Of a DNA stretch of 64,000 nucleotides, positions 22,845-34,772 are shown piece by piece. The position numbers and the translations under genes are program-made. The stretch comes from Tolypeutes matacus (Eukaryota; Chordata; Mammalia; Cingulata; Chlamyphoridae): assembly GCA_026826555.1 (NCBI GenBank), contig JAKSZT010033094.1, positions 1,152,908 through 1,216,907 on the forward strand, written 5' to 3'. The notes beneath the pieces are model-generated. The model did no database searches. It saw only the letters and a list, made by a program, of their open reading frames with translations, and was not told where the DNA came from. Within the stretch, counting starts at the first letter, position 1. Each line of letters starts with the position of its first letter.

Positions 22845-23381
22845 TTAAACTAATTCCATAAGCCCCTCTATACTACAGGTGTACCATCCAGGTGGCAAGG
22901 GGTTCACAGATTGCTGCTGGAATGTTTTCCCTATCTCAGTTAACTCTCTGGTAGAATATTTTCTTACAAGTATGGTTTCACTGGCAAGTGCCCCTTTTAG
23001 CACTCCTGCTTGTGCAGGATGTTGTATCTGTGATTTAGCTCTCCTTTGCACAAGCAGTCTAACATTAAGATGTAAAGATTCTTCTTCTAAGCAGCACACA
23101 GAGGACTTTGCCACTTGTTCTGCCTCAATAGCCACCCATAAGGCTCCTAACAGGGGCCAAGCTATAGCTACCACTATCTGGCTGTCTCCCTTTTTCTTAT
23201 TTAAGTGCAGCTGCTCTGCTACCTGCTGTAGCACAGCCAGTATACCTGTTGCAGTCTTTAGGACATCCCCATATTCTCTTGGCAGTCCCCACTCATCCAG
23301 GACGACAGCCACCCCTCCCCACATGGACATTATGGGCCAACCTGGGATTTCCTCCATGGATTCTCCTTTCCCTGAACTCAT
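22845..23381 (-). pseudogene. gag remnant of the ERV-L-like provirus
   Basis: A 179-codon minus-strand frame starts at the ATG at 23381, about 50 bp inside from the LTR end. It contains a QQVAEQLHLNKKK helix-like segment. Near its end is RELTEIGKTFQQQ followed by PLPPGWY, which resembles an ERV-L gag segment. It stops at 22845, far short of a full gag, and the downstream part is lost in A/T-rich DNA. TGGTGGTAGTGGGCAT at 23380-23395 could be a displaced primer-binding site, which is weak. Confidence 0.6.
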
Positions 23382-23428
23382 GCCCACTACCACCAGTGGT
23401 CCTTTGTTCTCCTGGCTGGCTTGCAAAT

Positions 23429-25928
23429 TGTTCCAACCCAACTCCTGAAGGGCACAAGTTGGGGCAGCCACAAGACCAAAGAACACACCAGGCACTGAAT
23501 CAGACATGAGCTTTATTGGGGACTTATGAACAGGACATAGTCTCCAAAGGTGGCTGTTCAGAGAAAGAAGTTAGCACTCTGCAAAGAGGCAGGAAAATGA
23601 GGGTCAATATAAAGGGCTTCAGTACAAAGAAATTCCACAGGGTATGAAAACAGAGTTTCTGCTATGGTCACATGAAGCACACAGTGAGGTCTGGTAATGT
23701 TATCAAAGGAAGGGAGTGTACCACCTGAAAAATGTTACATTTTATGACACCACTTGTACATTGTTTTTCCCCTGGGGAGGATAGTTACTTTTTTTTTTTC
23801 CATTTGAATGCCAACATTTAACATCCCACAAAATTTGCACTGGCTTAAGCCAATTTCCTAACACAGTATTCTTCCATTTCTATGCCTCTCCATTTTAGTG
23901 CTTTTAAATATATATATATTTATATATATATATTTTAATAAGATAGATTACATAAATATTACATAAAAAATATAGGGGACTCCCATATGCCCCAATCCCT
24001 ACACCTCCCACATTTTCCCACATTAGCAACAAACTTCAATAGTGTGGTTCATTTGTTACAATTGATGAACATATTTTGGAGCATTGCCACTAAGCATGGA
24101 TTATAGTTTATATTATAATATACACTCTCTCCCACACAATTTTGTAGGTTGTGACAAGATATATAATGGCCTGTATCTATCATTGCAATGTAATTCAGGA
24201 CAATTCCCAAGTCTCAAAAATACCCCCATATTACACCTGTTTTTCCCTCTCCCTGCCCTCAAAACCTCCAGTGGCCACTGCCTCCAAATCAATGATATAA
24301 GTTCTTACATTGCTAGAATCACAATAAGTCTAAAGTAGAATACCAGTAAGTCTACTTTAGTCCATTGTTCATACCTCAGTCCTGAGGATTCTGGGATAGT
24401 GATGCCCATTCCACCTCTAATTGAGAGTGGGCTTAGATCCCATGGGACAGATGGACGGGCAAGTACTTTGCTTGCAGTTGCAGACTTTCTCTGTTCCTTG
24501 GGATGGTCATTGTCCATCATCATCTCCTTGTTAGTTGCCCTGGGTGATTCCAATGGACTGGAGAGTAGGTATTGCAACTCTGTTGAGATTCAGGGCCCAC
24601 TGGGACAAGGACAGCCAAAAGATTTAAGTCTCTTGGGTGTACACCTATCAACTCTAGTACTAATTATAGGTTCAAATAGAAGGGTTAGAAAAGCCATGTG
24701 TAGGGAAACCACAACTGATTCCAACTCTGGGGAACATAAATTCCAATGTAGGGCCCACTGGCAAGGCACCAAACTTCTGAGCTATCTGCCCTGACTATAG
24801 TGTCTGGATGTCTCCAGAGCCCTTAGGAGCCCCACTATTTGAGGTAGTATTTACTTTCGCAGTCAATGAATCCTGCTGAGACATGTAGATGTGTAACCTC
24901 TGGAATGACCTCCTGACTCACTTTGAAATCTCTTAGCCATATAAACTCATTTGTCTTTCCCTTTCCCCCTTTGGTCAAGTTCCTTCTCCAGTTGCATTGC
25001 TAGTTGGTGCTTGGTAGTAATCCTTTGGTGCCAGGGAAGCTCATCCCTGGCAGTCATGTCCTATGCTGGGGAGAAGGTAATGCATTTATATGCTGAGTTT
25101 GGCTTAGAGAGAGGCCACATTTGAGCAACAAGGAGGCTCTCAGGAGATAACTTAGGCACTGTATAATACTAGACTAAGTTTCAATTTCAAGAGTAAAGTT
25201 TCATAAGTACAGTCATCAATATCAAGGGCCCTCAATGGATCATCTTCCTTCACTAGTCATTGCCCTTGTACTTGGGGGATTCTTGCTGTTCCTTTAGAGA
25301 ATATGGCAGAGCTCCCCAGGATGGGAATTTGATATTCTTTTGGTTATTGTGTGAATCTCCACTCTCCGTGACAATGCCCCATGAACTCTTGAACACATTT
25401 ATATGCCTTATATGTATGCCCCAGGTGAATCTCCTCCCATCACTGACACCCCTTACCAATGATCCTCCTCTATCATGGTTGTAACCCTTCTGAGATCCAA
25501 AACTTCTTCAAAAATGAAGCCAACAAAACAATCAAGTACAATTAATAGGAAAATGAAATAATAATTATAGTTTTAAAAATAATAAAAATACAAAAATATA
25601 AAAAAATTAAAAAATTTGGAATAAAAATAATGAAAAAATATTTTTTAAAAATAATTTTTTTGACATTATGACTTTCATCGGTGTAAGATCTGTTGTCTTG
25701 TATGTACAGTGACATTTTCTTCCATTTTTCCCCCAGTGCCTTACTTTTTTCACTTTGTCTTCAAAGAAGTTTTAGGGTTGGACAGTCCGTCGAACTGGTG
25801 TGTGTGTGGGGAGCAGGTGAACACTGGGGATAGTTACTTTTTAACTCATGTCCAGGCTATGCTGGTGGCTATGTGCTGCATGCTGTGTTTCATTTAAGGA
25901 AGGCAAGTCCAGGCTCTGGGCTCCCATA
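23429..25928 (-). mobile_element. 5' LTR of the ERV-L-like provirus, split by a 2-kb insertion
   Basis: LTR sequence occupies 23429-23793 and 25828-25928. It matches 12892-13343 in order and has the same AATAAA signal near 23505. The 15-bp duplication GGATAGTTACTTTTT at 23779-23793 and 25828-25842 marks the later insertion between the two parts. Confidence 0.92.
23794..25827 (-). mobile_element. 2-kb poly(A)-type repeat, copy 1
   Basis: This inserted into the 5' LTR with a 15-bp duplication and a T-run at its left end, so it is a minus-strand retroposon with a poly(A) tail. About 1.6 kb (24000-25740) is collinear with 51880-53720, and a part also with 33990-34420. No coding frame of note is present. 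It may be a 5'-truncated long L1 3' UTR or a non-autonomous element. The left 110 bp (23794-23905) are not in the other copies. A (TA)n tract lies at 23905-23940. Confidence 0.85.
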
Positions 25929-26110
25929 CATTCTCTTAGTTTTTGTTTGTCTCTGAAGACTTTAAACTCACCCTCATTTTTGAACGGCAGTTTTTCTGAA
26001 TAATGAATTCTTGGCTGGCAGATTTTCTCTTTCCGTACCTTAAATACATCATACCAACTTCTTCTCACTTCTATGGTTTTCTGATGAGAGGTTGCTAGAT
26101 AATTTGCCAA
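25929..26110 (-). mobile_element. LINE-1 copy D continuation, ORF1 C-terminal part
   Basis: This resumes the L1 ORF1 sequence broken at 12891 by the provirus. The minus-strand frame 25841-26110 reads KENxCQPRI-H-YSEKLPFKNEGEFKVF, the ORF1p C-terminal domain. It ends abruptly at about 26110 in unrecognised DNA. Confidence 0.85.
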
Positions 26111-26384
26111 CTCATAATTTTATGAGGCAGAAAAACTCAAAATCTTATTCAACAGTAGTCATGCTAAATCGTTATGATCCAGATAGGTTAAGTAAACAAT
26201 ATGAAGAAAGGGTTAAAGAAAAATGAAGTATCCAAAAATATATCTCTTCTCCAATTCTCAATTAAAAGCAAAGCTTATTTTGTATGAAAAAAATTACAGA
26301 ATACTGATCACAGGAACAATTTGCCAGTTGCACTGAATCATTATTGTCCATATACTATAATGTTGTTATTTTACATTTATCTGG
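26111..26384. other. Unrecognised A/T-rich DNA
   Basis: No repeat, open frame or RNA-gene signal is seen in this short gap between two L1 pieces. Confidence 0.35.
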
Positions 26385-28320
26385 TCTACTTCAGCTCTTT
26401 TTTGATTACTATTTGCATGGAATACCTTTTTTCCAACCTTTCACTTTTAACCTGTTGTGTCCTTATGTCTAAGATGGGTCTGTTGTAGACAACATATAGA
26501 TGGCTCATATTTTTTTATCCATTGTATTAGTCTATGTCTTTGATTGGGGAGTTCAATCTATTAACATTCAGTTTTATAACTGTAAAGGCATTACTACATC
26601 CATTTTGTCCTTCAGCTCTCTGTTGTCATATCATTCTATTGTTTGTGTTCTTATCCTTTAGTTTACCCTTCATATAATCTTCATTTCTAAATTCTTCTCC
26701 AATTCTCTCACCCTTGTTTTCTTTCTGGCTGCAACACTCCCTTTAGTATCTTGTGAAAATCTGGCCTGAAGACCTTGAACTCACCCTCATTTTTGAAGGA
26801 CAGCTTTGACAGATACAGAATTCTTGGCTGGCAGTTTTTCTGTTTCAGTACCTTAAATACATCATACCACTTTCTTCTCTCCTCCATGGTCTCTGATAAG
26901 AGGTCAGCACTTAATCTTATCGAGTATGTGATGCTTTGCTTTTCTCTTGCTGTTTTCAGAATCCTCTCTTTATCTCTGATATTTGTCATTATGAATAGTG
27001 TCTTAGGGTAGTTCTATTCAGATTTATTCTGTTTTGGGTGCTTGTCCTTCTTGGATATTGATATTTATGTCCTTCATAAGGGTAGGGAAGTTTTTGGTCA
27101 TTATTTCCTCAAATATTCTTTCTGCCCCTTTTCCATTCTTTTCTCCTTCTGAGATGCCAATAATGTGAATATTTGTGTGTTTCACATTGTCATTCAATTC
27201 CCTGAGAATGTTCCATTTTTTCCATTCTCATCTCTTTCTGTTCTCCTCTCTTTTCCAAATCAGATGTTCTGTCTTCAAAATCACTAATTCTGCCTCCTGG
27301 GAGTTGTATAGCACTGTCCTGGTCTGCTGACTTCCAAAGAAGGTCCCTTGGACAGCTTTTGGCTCTTTCTCCATTGTTTTTGAGAGAGCAAAAACAGCTC
27401 TGTCTTTTAGTCCATCACCATCTTCTCACAATCCTCTAATGTATTTTTTAATATCTTTTATCTCTTTAGTCATATTTTCTTTCAACTCCTTTAAATTGAT
27501 TTAGGAGATTTGTGTGATTATCATTGATTAGTTGTCTTAAATCCTATGTCTTGTCTTGATTTTTTATTTGTCCCTTTGGCTGGTCCATATTGTCCTGTTC
27601 CTTAGTCTGATTGTAATTTTTTGCTGGTGTCTCAGAATCTCAATAGGTTGGTGGATTTAGTCTGATGGTCAATCTCTCTTACCTGTGGTTTTGTTTTACA
27701 CTCTTCTTTAATTTTGGTTTAACTTATTCCAAGTCCTTAAAATTGCCAAGGTTATCAAAATAGGGCTGGGGACTCATTAATGGGTTGCTGATCCAATCCC
27801 AGGAATTTTGGACAAAAGACACCTAAAAGCAGATTTTCTCCTTGCAGTTTCCTGGCTGGCCAGTAGATGGCGGTGATCAGTGAGTCTTTCCAAAAAGATG
27901 ACTCTTTCAACCGGCTGCTTGACCATGATTCTGGTCCAGCTAGAGGCATGATTCAAAGCAGGCTCTGCTGGCCAAATTCACTTGAAGAGAACCATTCTTC
28001 ACAGAACCCTCCCTTATCCCAGGGAGAATGTTGTCTTCCCCTCACTTGGCTGCAGTGAGCCATGGGTTTTTCTAGGTTGTTTACCTTGAAGGTTAAGGAT
28101 AGTGCTGTTACTGGCCACAGGATTTAGTAACTCACAGTATTCACTTTGGCTTCTCATTTCTCTGTCCCCTGTCCCCCTGTGGGTTGCACAGTACTCTCCT
28201 GGTCTGCAGATCCCCACAGCAGGTCCCTTGGACAGCTTTTTGCCCTTCCTCTGTTGTTTCTGTGAGAACACTGAGCCCTGCTTACCTATTCTGATGCCAT
28301 ATTCCCAGAAGTATCTCTCC
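26385..28320 (-). mobile_element. LINE-1 copy E, endonuclease end to 5' UTR, antisense
   Basis: It runs from the ORF2 N-terminus (26385-26650) through ORF1 (26700-27560) to a 5' UTR ending near 28320. The end resembles an inverted GAATATGGCATC start. ORF1 piece 26708-26989 carries IRLSADLLSETMEERRKW and QPRILY. A stretch resembling its own 5' UTR (27290-27430) lies inside ORF1. It is a dead copy. Confidence 0.82.
26708..26989 (-). pseudogene. L1 ORF1 C-terminal domain remnant
   Basis: This 93-codon minus-strand frame shows the conserved run of the L1 ORF1p C-terminal domain (RILKTAREKQSITY, then IRLSADLLSE, QPRILY and FKNEGEFKVF), and ends LKGVLQPE. The N-terminal coiled coil is out of frame to the right. 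It once encoded the RNA chaperone that coats L1 RNA. Confidence 0.85.
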
Positions 28321-30095
28321 TCTTAGTTTTCCAGTGTTTGCCTCATATATTTTGGGGCACCATATTTAGGTGCATAAATATTTATGATTGGGGAAGCAGA
28401 TGTGGCTCAAGTGATTTGAGCCACATGGGAGGTCCTGGGTTCAGTTCCCAGTGCGTCCTGGAGAAGATGAACAAGACAGTGAGCTGACATGCTGGGCTGG
28501 TGCAACAAGATGACACAAGGAGACACAAAGATGAAAGATGAGAGAGACAACAAAAGCAGGTAGAAGAGGTGCTCAAGTGATTGGGTGCCTCTCTCCCACA
28601 TGGGAGGTCCCAGGTTCGGTTCCCGATGCCTCCTAAAGAGAAAATGAGCAGACACAGAGAGCACACAGTGAGTGCAAACAACAAAGGGGTGGGAATAAAT
28701 AAAATAAATTTAAAAAAATATTTATAATTGTTCTTTCTTTTGTGGTTTATTGGCCCATTTATTACTATATATAGTGTCCTTATTTGTTTCTAACAACAGT
28801 TTTGCATTTCAAGTCTATTTTGTCTGATATTAATATAGCTACCCCAGCCCTTTTTTGGTTACTGTTTGCATGGAAAATCATCTTTTAGCCTTTCTCTTAT
28901 AGCCTGTTTGTGTCCTTGGGTCTAAGCTGAGTCTCTTGTAAACAGCAAAATTGGATCATATTTTTTTAATCCATTCTGCTAATCTGTGTCTTAATTGGGG
29001 AGTTTAATCCATTAAAATTCAATGCTATTGCTGTAAAGGCAGTTCTCACTTCAGCCATTTTTTCATTAGGCTTTATATGCCACATTTTATTTCTATTTTT
29101 GCCCTTTTAGTTACCCTTACTAATAATCTTCTTTTCTACACTCTCCTCCTAACCTCTCCTGTATTTTTCTTTCAACCTGCAGAACTCCCTTTAGTATTTC
29201 TTGGCAGGCAGGACTCTTGTTGACAAGTTCTCTCAGTTTCTGTTTATCTGTGAATATTCTGATCTCTCCCTCCTTTTTGAAGGACAATTTTGCTGGATAC
29301 AGAATTCTTGGCTGGCATTTTTTTTCTTCCAGCACCTTAACAATGTCATACTACTGTCTTGTTGCCTCCATGGTTTCAGATAAGAAATTAATACTTAATC
29401 TCATGGCTCTTTCCTCTTGCTGCTTTCAGGATTCTCTCTTTGTCTTTGTCATTTGACAACTTCATTAATATATAACTCAGAGTAGGTCTGCTAGGATTCA
29501 TTCTGTTTGGTGTATGCTGCACTTCCTGGACATGTACATCCATGTCCCTCATAAGAGTTGGGAAATTTTAGGTCATTATTTCCTCAAACACTCCTTCTGG
29601 CCCTTTCCCCTTCTCTTCTACCTTTGGGACACCCGTAATGCATATGTTTGTGTTTTTTGTACTGTCATGAAATTCTCTGAGTCCCTGCTGAGTTTTTCCT
29701 TTTTTTTTTAATTTATTTTTTTTGTCTATCAGTTCTGTGTGACTTCAGATGTCCTATCTTCAATATCGCTAATTCATTCTTCTGCCTGTTTAAATTTGCT
29801 GTTGTGTGATTCTAGCGTATTTTTTATTTCTTCCACTGAGTATCATAAGATCTGATAATTTTTTTAATGTATGTTTGCAATTTCTTCTGTATATTCACTC
29901 AGTGTCTTCTAAATATCCTTTGTCTCTTCCATCATCTCATTGAATTGAGTTAGGATATTTGTTTGGATATCTTTGATTAGTTCCACATTTTGGGTCATCT
30001 CCTGCTTTTTGTCTCCCTTTTCCCCTTTTATTGGACTAAACTTACAAAAGCTCAGCATTATGGTATTGCTCAAATACTCAATAAGTGGCCATTTC
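28321..30095 (-). mobile_element. LINE-1 copy F, endonuclease and ORF1, antisense
   Basis: ORF2 endonuclease antisense (28321-29040, with the phrase ATTAATATAGCTACCCCAG) is followed by ORF1 (29120-30000). The ORF1 C-terminal frame 29120-29335 reads QPRILYPAKLSFKKEGEIRIF. A dimeric DAS SINE at 28391-28715 interrupts it. The 5' end is not clear. Confidence 0.83.
28391..28715 (+). mobile_element. Dimeric DAS-type SINE
   Basis: It starts GGGGAAGCAGATGTGGCTCAA. A second unit near 28570 has the B-box GGTTCGGTTCCC. The tail is AATAAATAAAATAAA. The duplication AAATATTTATGATTG / AAATATTTATAATTG flanks it (28376-28390 and 28716-28730, one change). Confidence 0.9.
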
Positions 30096-30505
30096 ACAAA
30101 ATTGATACTTCCATTAAAATAGTTTTATATACCATTTTTACTATTTAAAGGAAACACAACTGGCAAGTTCACAAATTATACTCTAAGTCTTCTCCAACTT
30201 TGAGGCTGCAAATGTTGGATGGTGCTGGCTCTCACGCATGACTCAATGAATTGATAGTGCTCTTACATTAATCTGAACTTGGATTTTCACATTATTTTAT
30301 GTGTTTGTTATATCAAAGTGAGCTTTTGAATCATCTGCTTCCCTACCTAGGCAGAGCTTATATTTTGTGTTCTTGTGTGCAGTTTTCCCTAGCCCATCAC
30401 TATGTCAATAAACCAGTCTCTGAAAACCATGGTCTATGTGAGATGAAGTCTATCATTAGGGAGGATGCAGAAATAAAGGCTCCAACCAAGAATTTCTGGA
30501 AATAA
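30096..30505. other. Unrecognised DNA
   Basis: I recognise no repeat here and see no convincing frame. Confidence 0.3.
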
Positions 30506-30960
30506 GGTAGAAATGAGTTCCAGTTCTTGAAGTCAGAATTTCAACACAAGTCTCACTGGGCTAAAACCAAGGTGTTGGCAGGGAGTATTCTTCACTGGAG
30601 GCCCTGGGGGAGAGTGTTTTCTTTTCCTCTTCCAGCTTCTACAGACCTCCCAAATTCTTTGGCTCATGGCCCCTTCCATCTTCAAAGCCAACAATGGCCA
30701 GTGGAGTCTTTTTCACATCAAGTCTCTCCAACACTGCCTCTTCTTTCTCTTCTACAAAGACCCTTGTGATTACACTGGGACCACCTGGATAATCCAATTT
30801 AATCTCCTCTTTTAAGGTCATCTGATTAGAAACCTCCACTCCACCTGTGCCCTTAATTCCTCTTTGCCTTGTAATCCAATATATCCACAGGTTCTTATGG
30901 TTAGGACAGACATCCTTGGGGGGTGGGGTGGGGAGGCTGTTACTCTGCATATCACAAGAG
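30506..30960 (-). mobile_element. Old MLT1-like LTR, antisense
   Basis: The plus strand shows AAGGTGTTGGCAGGGAGTATTC, a long C/T-rich middle, CTTGTGATTACACTGGGACCACCTGG and TTAGGACAGACATCCTTGGGGGG. This is the order I know from the reverse complement of ancient MLT1 MaLR LTRs. The minus-strand frame at 30639-30998 falls in it and is not a gene. Ends are uncertain. Confidence 0.6.
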
Positions 30961-33270
30961 CAAAATAGTTGCAATAGTTTGTGGAAGTGAATGCACAATT
31001 TATTTTAAGGGAGAACCTTAAAAACACTTTATCTGGCAAAATACTCTGGGTAGGTTGGTTTGGCTTTGGAAAGATGTCCTCAGTGCAGGGCCTAGTAGGC
31101 TAAGGCAGACAGTGCAGGAATCATTCCAAGGAATAAAGTGGTAAGAACCATGAGGTTTGGGGGGATAGTGGGAGGAAATTGTAAGGAGGACAGGATCTTG
31201 CCACAGAAAGAGGGTCAGTCACCGAGGAATCTGAGGGAGAAATGGCCAATGGTTTGAGAATAGGGCTGTTAAATATTCAGCCAAGATCAGGCCATGCTAT
31301 ATGGCACACTCCTCTCCCCATCTTCCCCAGATAACAAGTAGAAGTCCCCAAGCTGCCTTATTCCAATGGAGACAGGCTGTGTTCTATATGGACTCAAGAA
31401 ATGAGGGCAATGGTAAAGAGGGGCAACCCCAGCCAACCTGTATAGCATGATAGTAACTCTCCCAAGCCTGCAGACTGCCACAGGACACTCATCTATAGGA
31501 CAGGGGATTGCACCAATGAAAGAAGCTGAAAGAGGACCATTTTCCTGCTGTAGGTCCCTCTACCTCTTGCTGCCTTGGCTGCCTAACCTTCTCTGGTGAG
31601 ACTCTGTTTCTAGAACAGACTTCAAGAAGTTTCTGTGTCTACACCAAAAAAATCAAGCTCTCTTCTGAGCAAGGCATACTCTTAGAAACATTAACAAAAT
31701 AGATCCCTATGGAGTTAGAATGCCAAGTCCTGTTAGAGATTATTTATACTAAGTGATAGGAGGGAAAAGCCCCAAGCATCACCCCCTATCATGCAGGCTT
31801 AGATGGAGGCAAGAAAGTGGACAACTGGTCATCCACTCTCCAGAATCTTGCCCAAGAGACAGCCAAGTGCAAACTTCCTGCTGAGCTGAGGCATCCCTAA
31901 ATTGTAGTGATTTCTCAGCAGGATGAATCTTAAGAGTAGAAATGTTTGGTTGATTCCCTTTTACATGAAATGGATTCCTACAGTATTTCAGGGGGGATTT
32001 CTTCCCCACACCAAGGAGGAGGTGCCCTCAAGAGCTACTTAAAATACAGAACCCTGCCCATCCAGGCGTGTAGACAGCCTTGTCCATTATGCATTGCAAG
32101 GCTGAATCCATGTGAGGCCAAGTTTCTGTTCCAAGAGAGGGTCCCAAATAGTCACTTGCTTATATGGCTCAGGACCTGCTCGAGGCTCACTGGTCAGGGG
32201 TCAAGGCCCAGGAAGGCCAATGTTTGAAGTGACCTGTTTTACCCCTGCCTGGTGGGGTAGCAGTGGACTGGCTTGAGAGTGATTACCCTCCCCCTGCCAG
32301 GGTCTGATTCAGGAATGAGCAATGAGTCATGATGAAAGTTTCCTGATGGAAAGTTTCCCTAAGTCACAAGGTATTTCTTCTTCTTCTGGAATGTTTTAGT
32401 GTCTCGGCATGTTGCCTGCAAATGCTACAGCCATACTTCCACCGGCATGATGAAACCAACACTGAAGATGTTGGAACAGGGAGGAAGAGAATGTTTCCTT
32501 GTTTAATCAGTGTTCCATATCAGGACTTCTTCCTATGAGACTGAATTTCCCTTTGGCTTAGACCTGAGCTGGGATGTCTGCAGGGGGTGTTTATGCCAAG
32601 TGATGCAAAACTGACCCAATTAGAGCCTGTGCTTGGGGATGCAGAATGGATACTAGGTGAATGGAAAGAGGGTGGTCACCTTCACTCAGGCTCTTGTACT
32701 TGGAGCTCTGTGAAACCTTTGGTTGAGTCCAGGCTTGGGAGTGATGGGACTCACTATCCCCACAGCTAATCAGGCAACTCCTTATGTCATCACCCCATGC
32801 CTGTGATGTCTTACCTTCCACCTTCACCACAGAAGTCACCTGTGTTCCTTCACTATGATCACAAAGGATCAAATAAAACACACCTGGGAACTGGCACCCT
32901 GCAGCAGAACATGTAGCAAGACTATGACCAGACCATGAGCTGGAAGTTCATCCAAGGCAGTGGCCTCAGCTTCTTCGCTGCCCCTGCCAAAGTCCTTTAT
33001 ATTGGAGGAACACTTCCAGGTCCATCAAGTATGAAGATTAAACTCCAGTTTCTGGTTTCAAAAACCTGGCTTTTATTATTCATTTCTGCAGATATAAGCC
33101 ACGGGTTAGTCCACTCAATTCAAACTGCTGTGAAGCTACAGAACTATCTTGATGTACTTGAGGAAATGGGGTGGGGAAGATTATGTTTCAGGATCCAAGA
33201 GGACATCTCAGTAGCTAAAACCTACCATTTTCTGTGCTAAACATTCGATCCCTGTTTGAAGACTTCAGCT
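30961..33270. other. Apparently unique DNA, no gene recognised
   Basis: This 2.3-kb stretch has a more balanced base composition than the L1-rich flanks. It shows no L1, SINE or LTR pattern I can name. Several frames of 60-101 codons occur on both strands, but none has a recognisable domain, splice-site pair or codon bias. It may be host single-copy sequence or very old repeats. Confidence 0.4.
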
Positions 33271-33465
33271 TGTGTGAATAATAGTAGCTAGCATTTATTG
33301 AATCTTTAACATGTGCTGAGCACTAAATGTTCTCCTCACATTATTATATTTAATGGTCATAATTCTATGAAATAGATGCTATTACTACTCATCTTATAGA
33401 TGAGGAGACTGAGGTTCAGGGAGAAAGTAATTGCCTGGGATCACCCAGCTGGTGAGTACTAAGTA
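33271..33465 (+). mobile_element. MIR SINE
   Basis: The order ATAGTAGCTAGCATTTATTGA, CATGTGCTGAGCACTAAATG, TTATAGATGAGGAGACTGAGG and GATCACCCAGCTGGTGAGTA is the typical MIR core, an ancient tRNA-derived mammalian SINE. It is in the plus orientation and nearly full length. Confidence 0.9.
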
Positions 33466-33574
33466 GCACCTTCTTTTTCTTCTTTTTCTCTGGGGCCCCA
33501 AGGTCCAGGTCTAACTTTGTAGGTCTTGCATATCTTTTCCATAGGCAAGAGTCTCCTGCCTCCATGTCTCCTCC

Positions 33575-33720
33575 TGCTTTTTAGTTTGTTCATTGGACTG
33601 GGCCATATCATCCTATTTCTTTGTATGGCTTGTAATTTTTTGCAGATGTTTAGGCATCAACAAAAATGTTTGTTAATTCTTAGCCCTCAGTTACAACTCC
33701 TCCTTCTCTGTTGATAAAAT
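33575..33720 (-). mobile_element. L1 ORF1/5'-UTR junction scrap, antisense
   Basis: The stretch with GGACTGGGCCATATCATCC and TTGTAATTTTTTGCAGATG matches the same point in the L1 copies at 37000-37070 and 41450-41500. It is an isolated fragment. The next 265 bp (33721-33985) are unassigned. Confidence 0.6.
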
Positions 33721-33989
33721 TCCCAATCTGGATGTTGGATCTTTCTGGCTTCTTCATCTTGAAAAGGGCCATTGACATTATGGTTTAGAGAGGAAGCTGC
33801 TTGTCATTTTGACCTCTAATTTGTCTGAGATAGGAATAATTCAGAGATTTTCTGAAAAATAAACTTAATACATAAATTGAGAATTGTAGGTTTAAATAAC
33901 CATGTTACATTGGGGAAATGATTTTATAGCTTTTCTTAGATATAGTTCAGAACATTCTTTGGAGCTTTGCCTACTGTGTTTTTTGTTTT

Positions 33990-34420
33990 TTGTTTTCCCC
34001 CACTACCTGGCTGAAGCCTGCATAAGAGTAACCTCCAGAATGACCTCTCGACTCTATTTGAAATCTCTTAGCCATTAAAACTTTATTCTGTCCTATTTCT
34101 CCCCCCTCACCCCCCATTTAGTCTAATCCCACATTGTCACGGAGGCCCATCCCTGGGAGTTGTCAAATCCTGCATTGCCAGGGAGAAGTTTGTCCCTAGA
34201 AGTCCTGCCCCATGTAATGGGGGAAGGAAGTGAGAGTATGGCTTAGAGAACAGGCCACATTTGTGCAACAAAGAGGTTCTATAGAGATGACTCTTAGACA
34301 TAAATTATAGTTTAGTTTAGCTTCATCATTACAAAAATAAGTTTCATGAGTGCAAGCCTTGAGATTAAGGGCTCAGCTTACTACCATGTTTCTTTTTCAA
34401 AGGTTTATATTGTAGAGTTC
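33990..34420 (-). mobile_element. Fragment of the 2-kb repeat family
   Basis: It shares the ordered segments CCTCCAGAATGACCTC, GGAGGCCCATCCCTGGGAG and GAGGTTCTATAGAGATGACTC (with changes) with 24890-25230 and 52830-53170. It is a third, truncated copy. The DNA from 34421 to 34772 is not assigned. Confidence 0.72.
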
Positions 34421-34772
34421 TACTGTTTCAATAAATTGGGAGTTTCTATTGCTTGAGAGAGTAGTAGGAATTTCCCAAGTGAAGAAGTTTAATATTTCTA
34501 CATTTTTCCCAGTCCTTAAGGGACTTTGCAAATACCTTTCTATTTTATACTCCAAACACTTGAAGTGCATCAGAGTATTACAACAATTCTGTACAGAATA
34601 TTACAATCTCATTCACTCTTTTAGGTTCCATGTTAGATATGCCATTTAAATAAGCTGACTAGTCAATTTAAATTAGATAGGGCTCCACAGAAATTTAAAG
34701 CATTTTCTTGACACAATAAATTTCTTTCTAGTACCCATAGTACTTAAAGTTTTAAAATACTGATAATATTAT

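Larger units (their letters stand above)
12892..25928 (-). mobile_element. Endogenous retrovirus (ERV-L-like), complete LTR-to-LTR with nested insertions
   Basis: Paired LTRs (12892-13343 and 23429-25928) flank internal DNA. The perfect 5-bp duplication CATTC lies at 12887-12891 and 25929-25933, and the same L1 ORF1 sequence continues on both sides. On the minus strand the order is 5' LTR, gag, reverse transcriptase, RNase H, integrase, an env-like remnant and 3' LTR. Roughly one position in eight differs between the two LTRs by eye, so the insertion is old. All genes carry stops, frameshifts or insertions. Later arrivals are a MaLR provirus, two solo LTRs, a DAS SINE, an A-rich micro-insertion and a 2-kb repeat. 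Confidence 0.9.

Noticed and set aside
22879..23448. 189-codon plus-strand frame
   Set aside because: It is a shadow of the gag-like frame on the other strand.
24399..24794. 131-codon plus-strand frame in the 2-kb repeat (and its counterpart 52329-52712)
   Set aside because: The reading frame is not conserved between the two repeat copies and no domain is seen.
30639..30998. 119-codon minus-strand frame as a host gene
   Set aside because: It lies in an MLT1-like LTR; such frames recur in that LTR family genome-wide.
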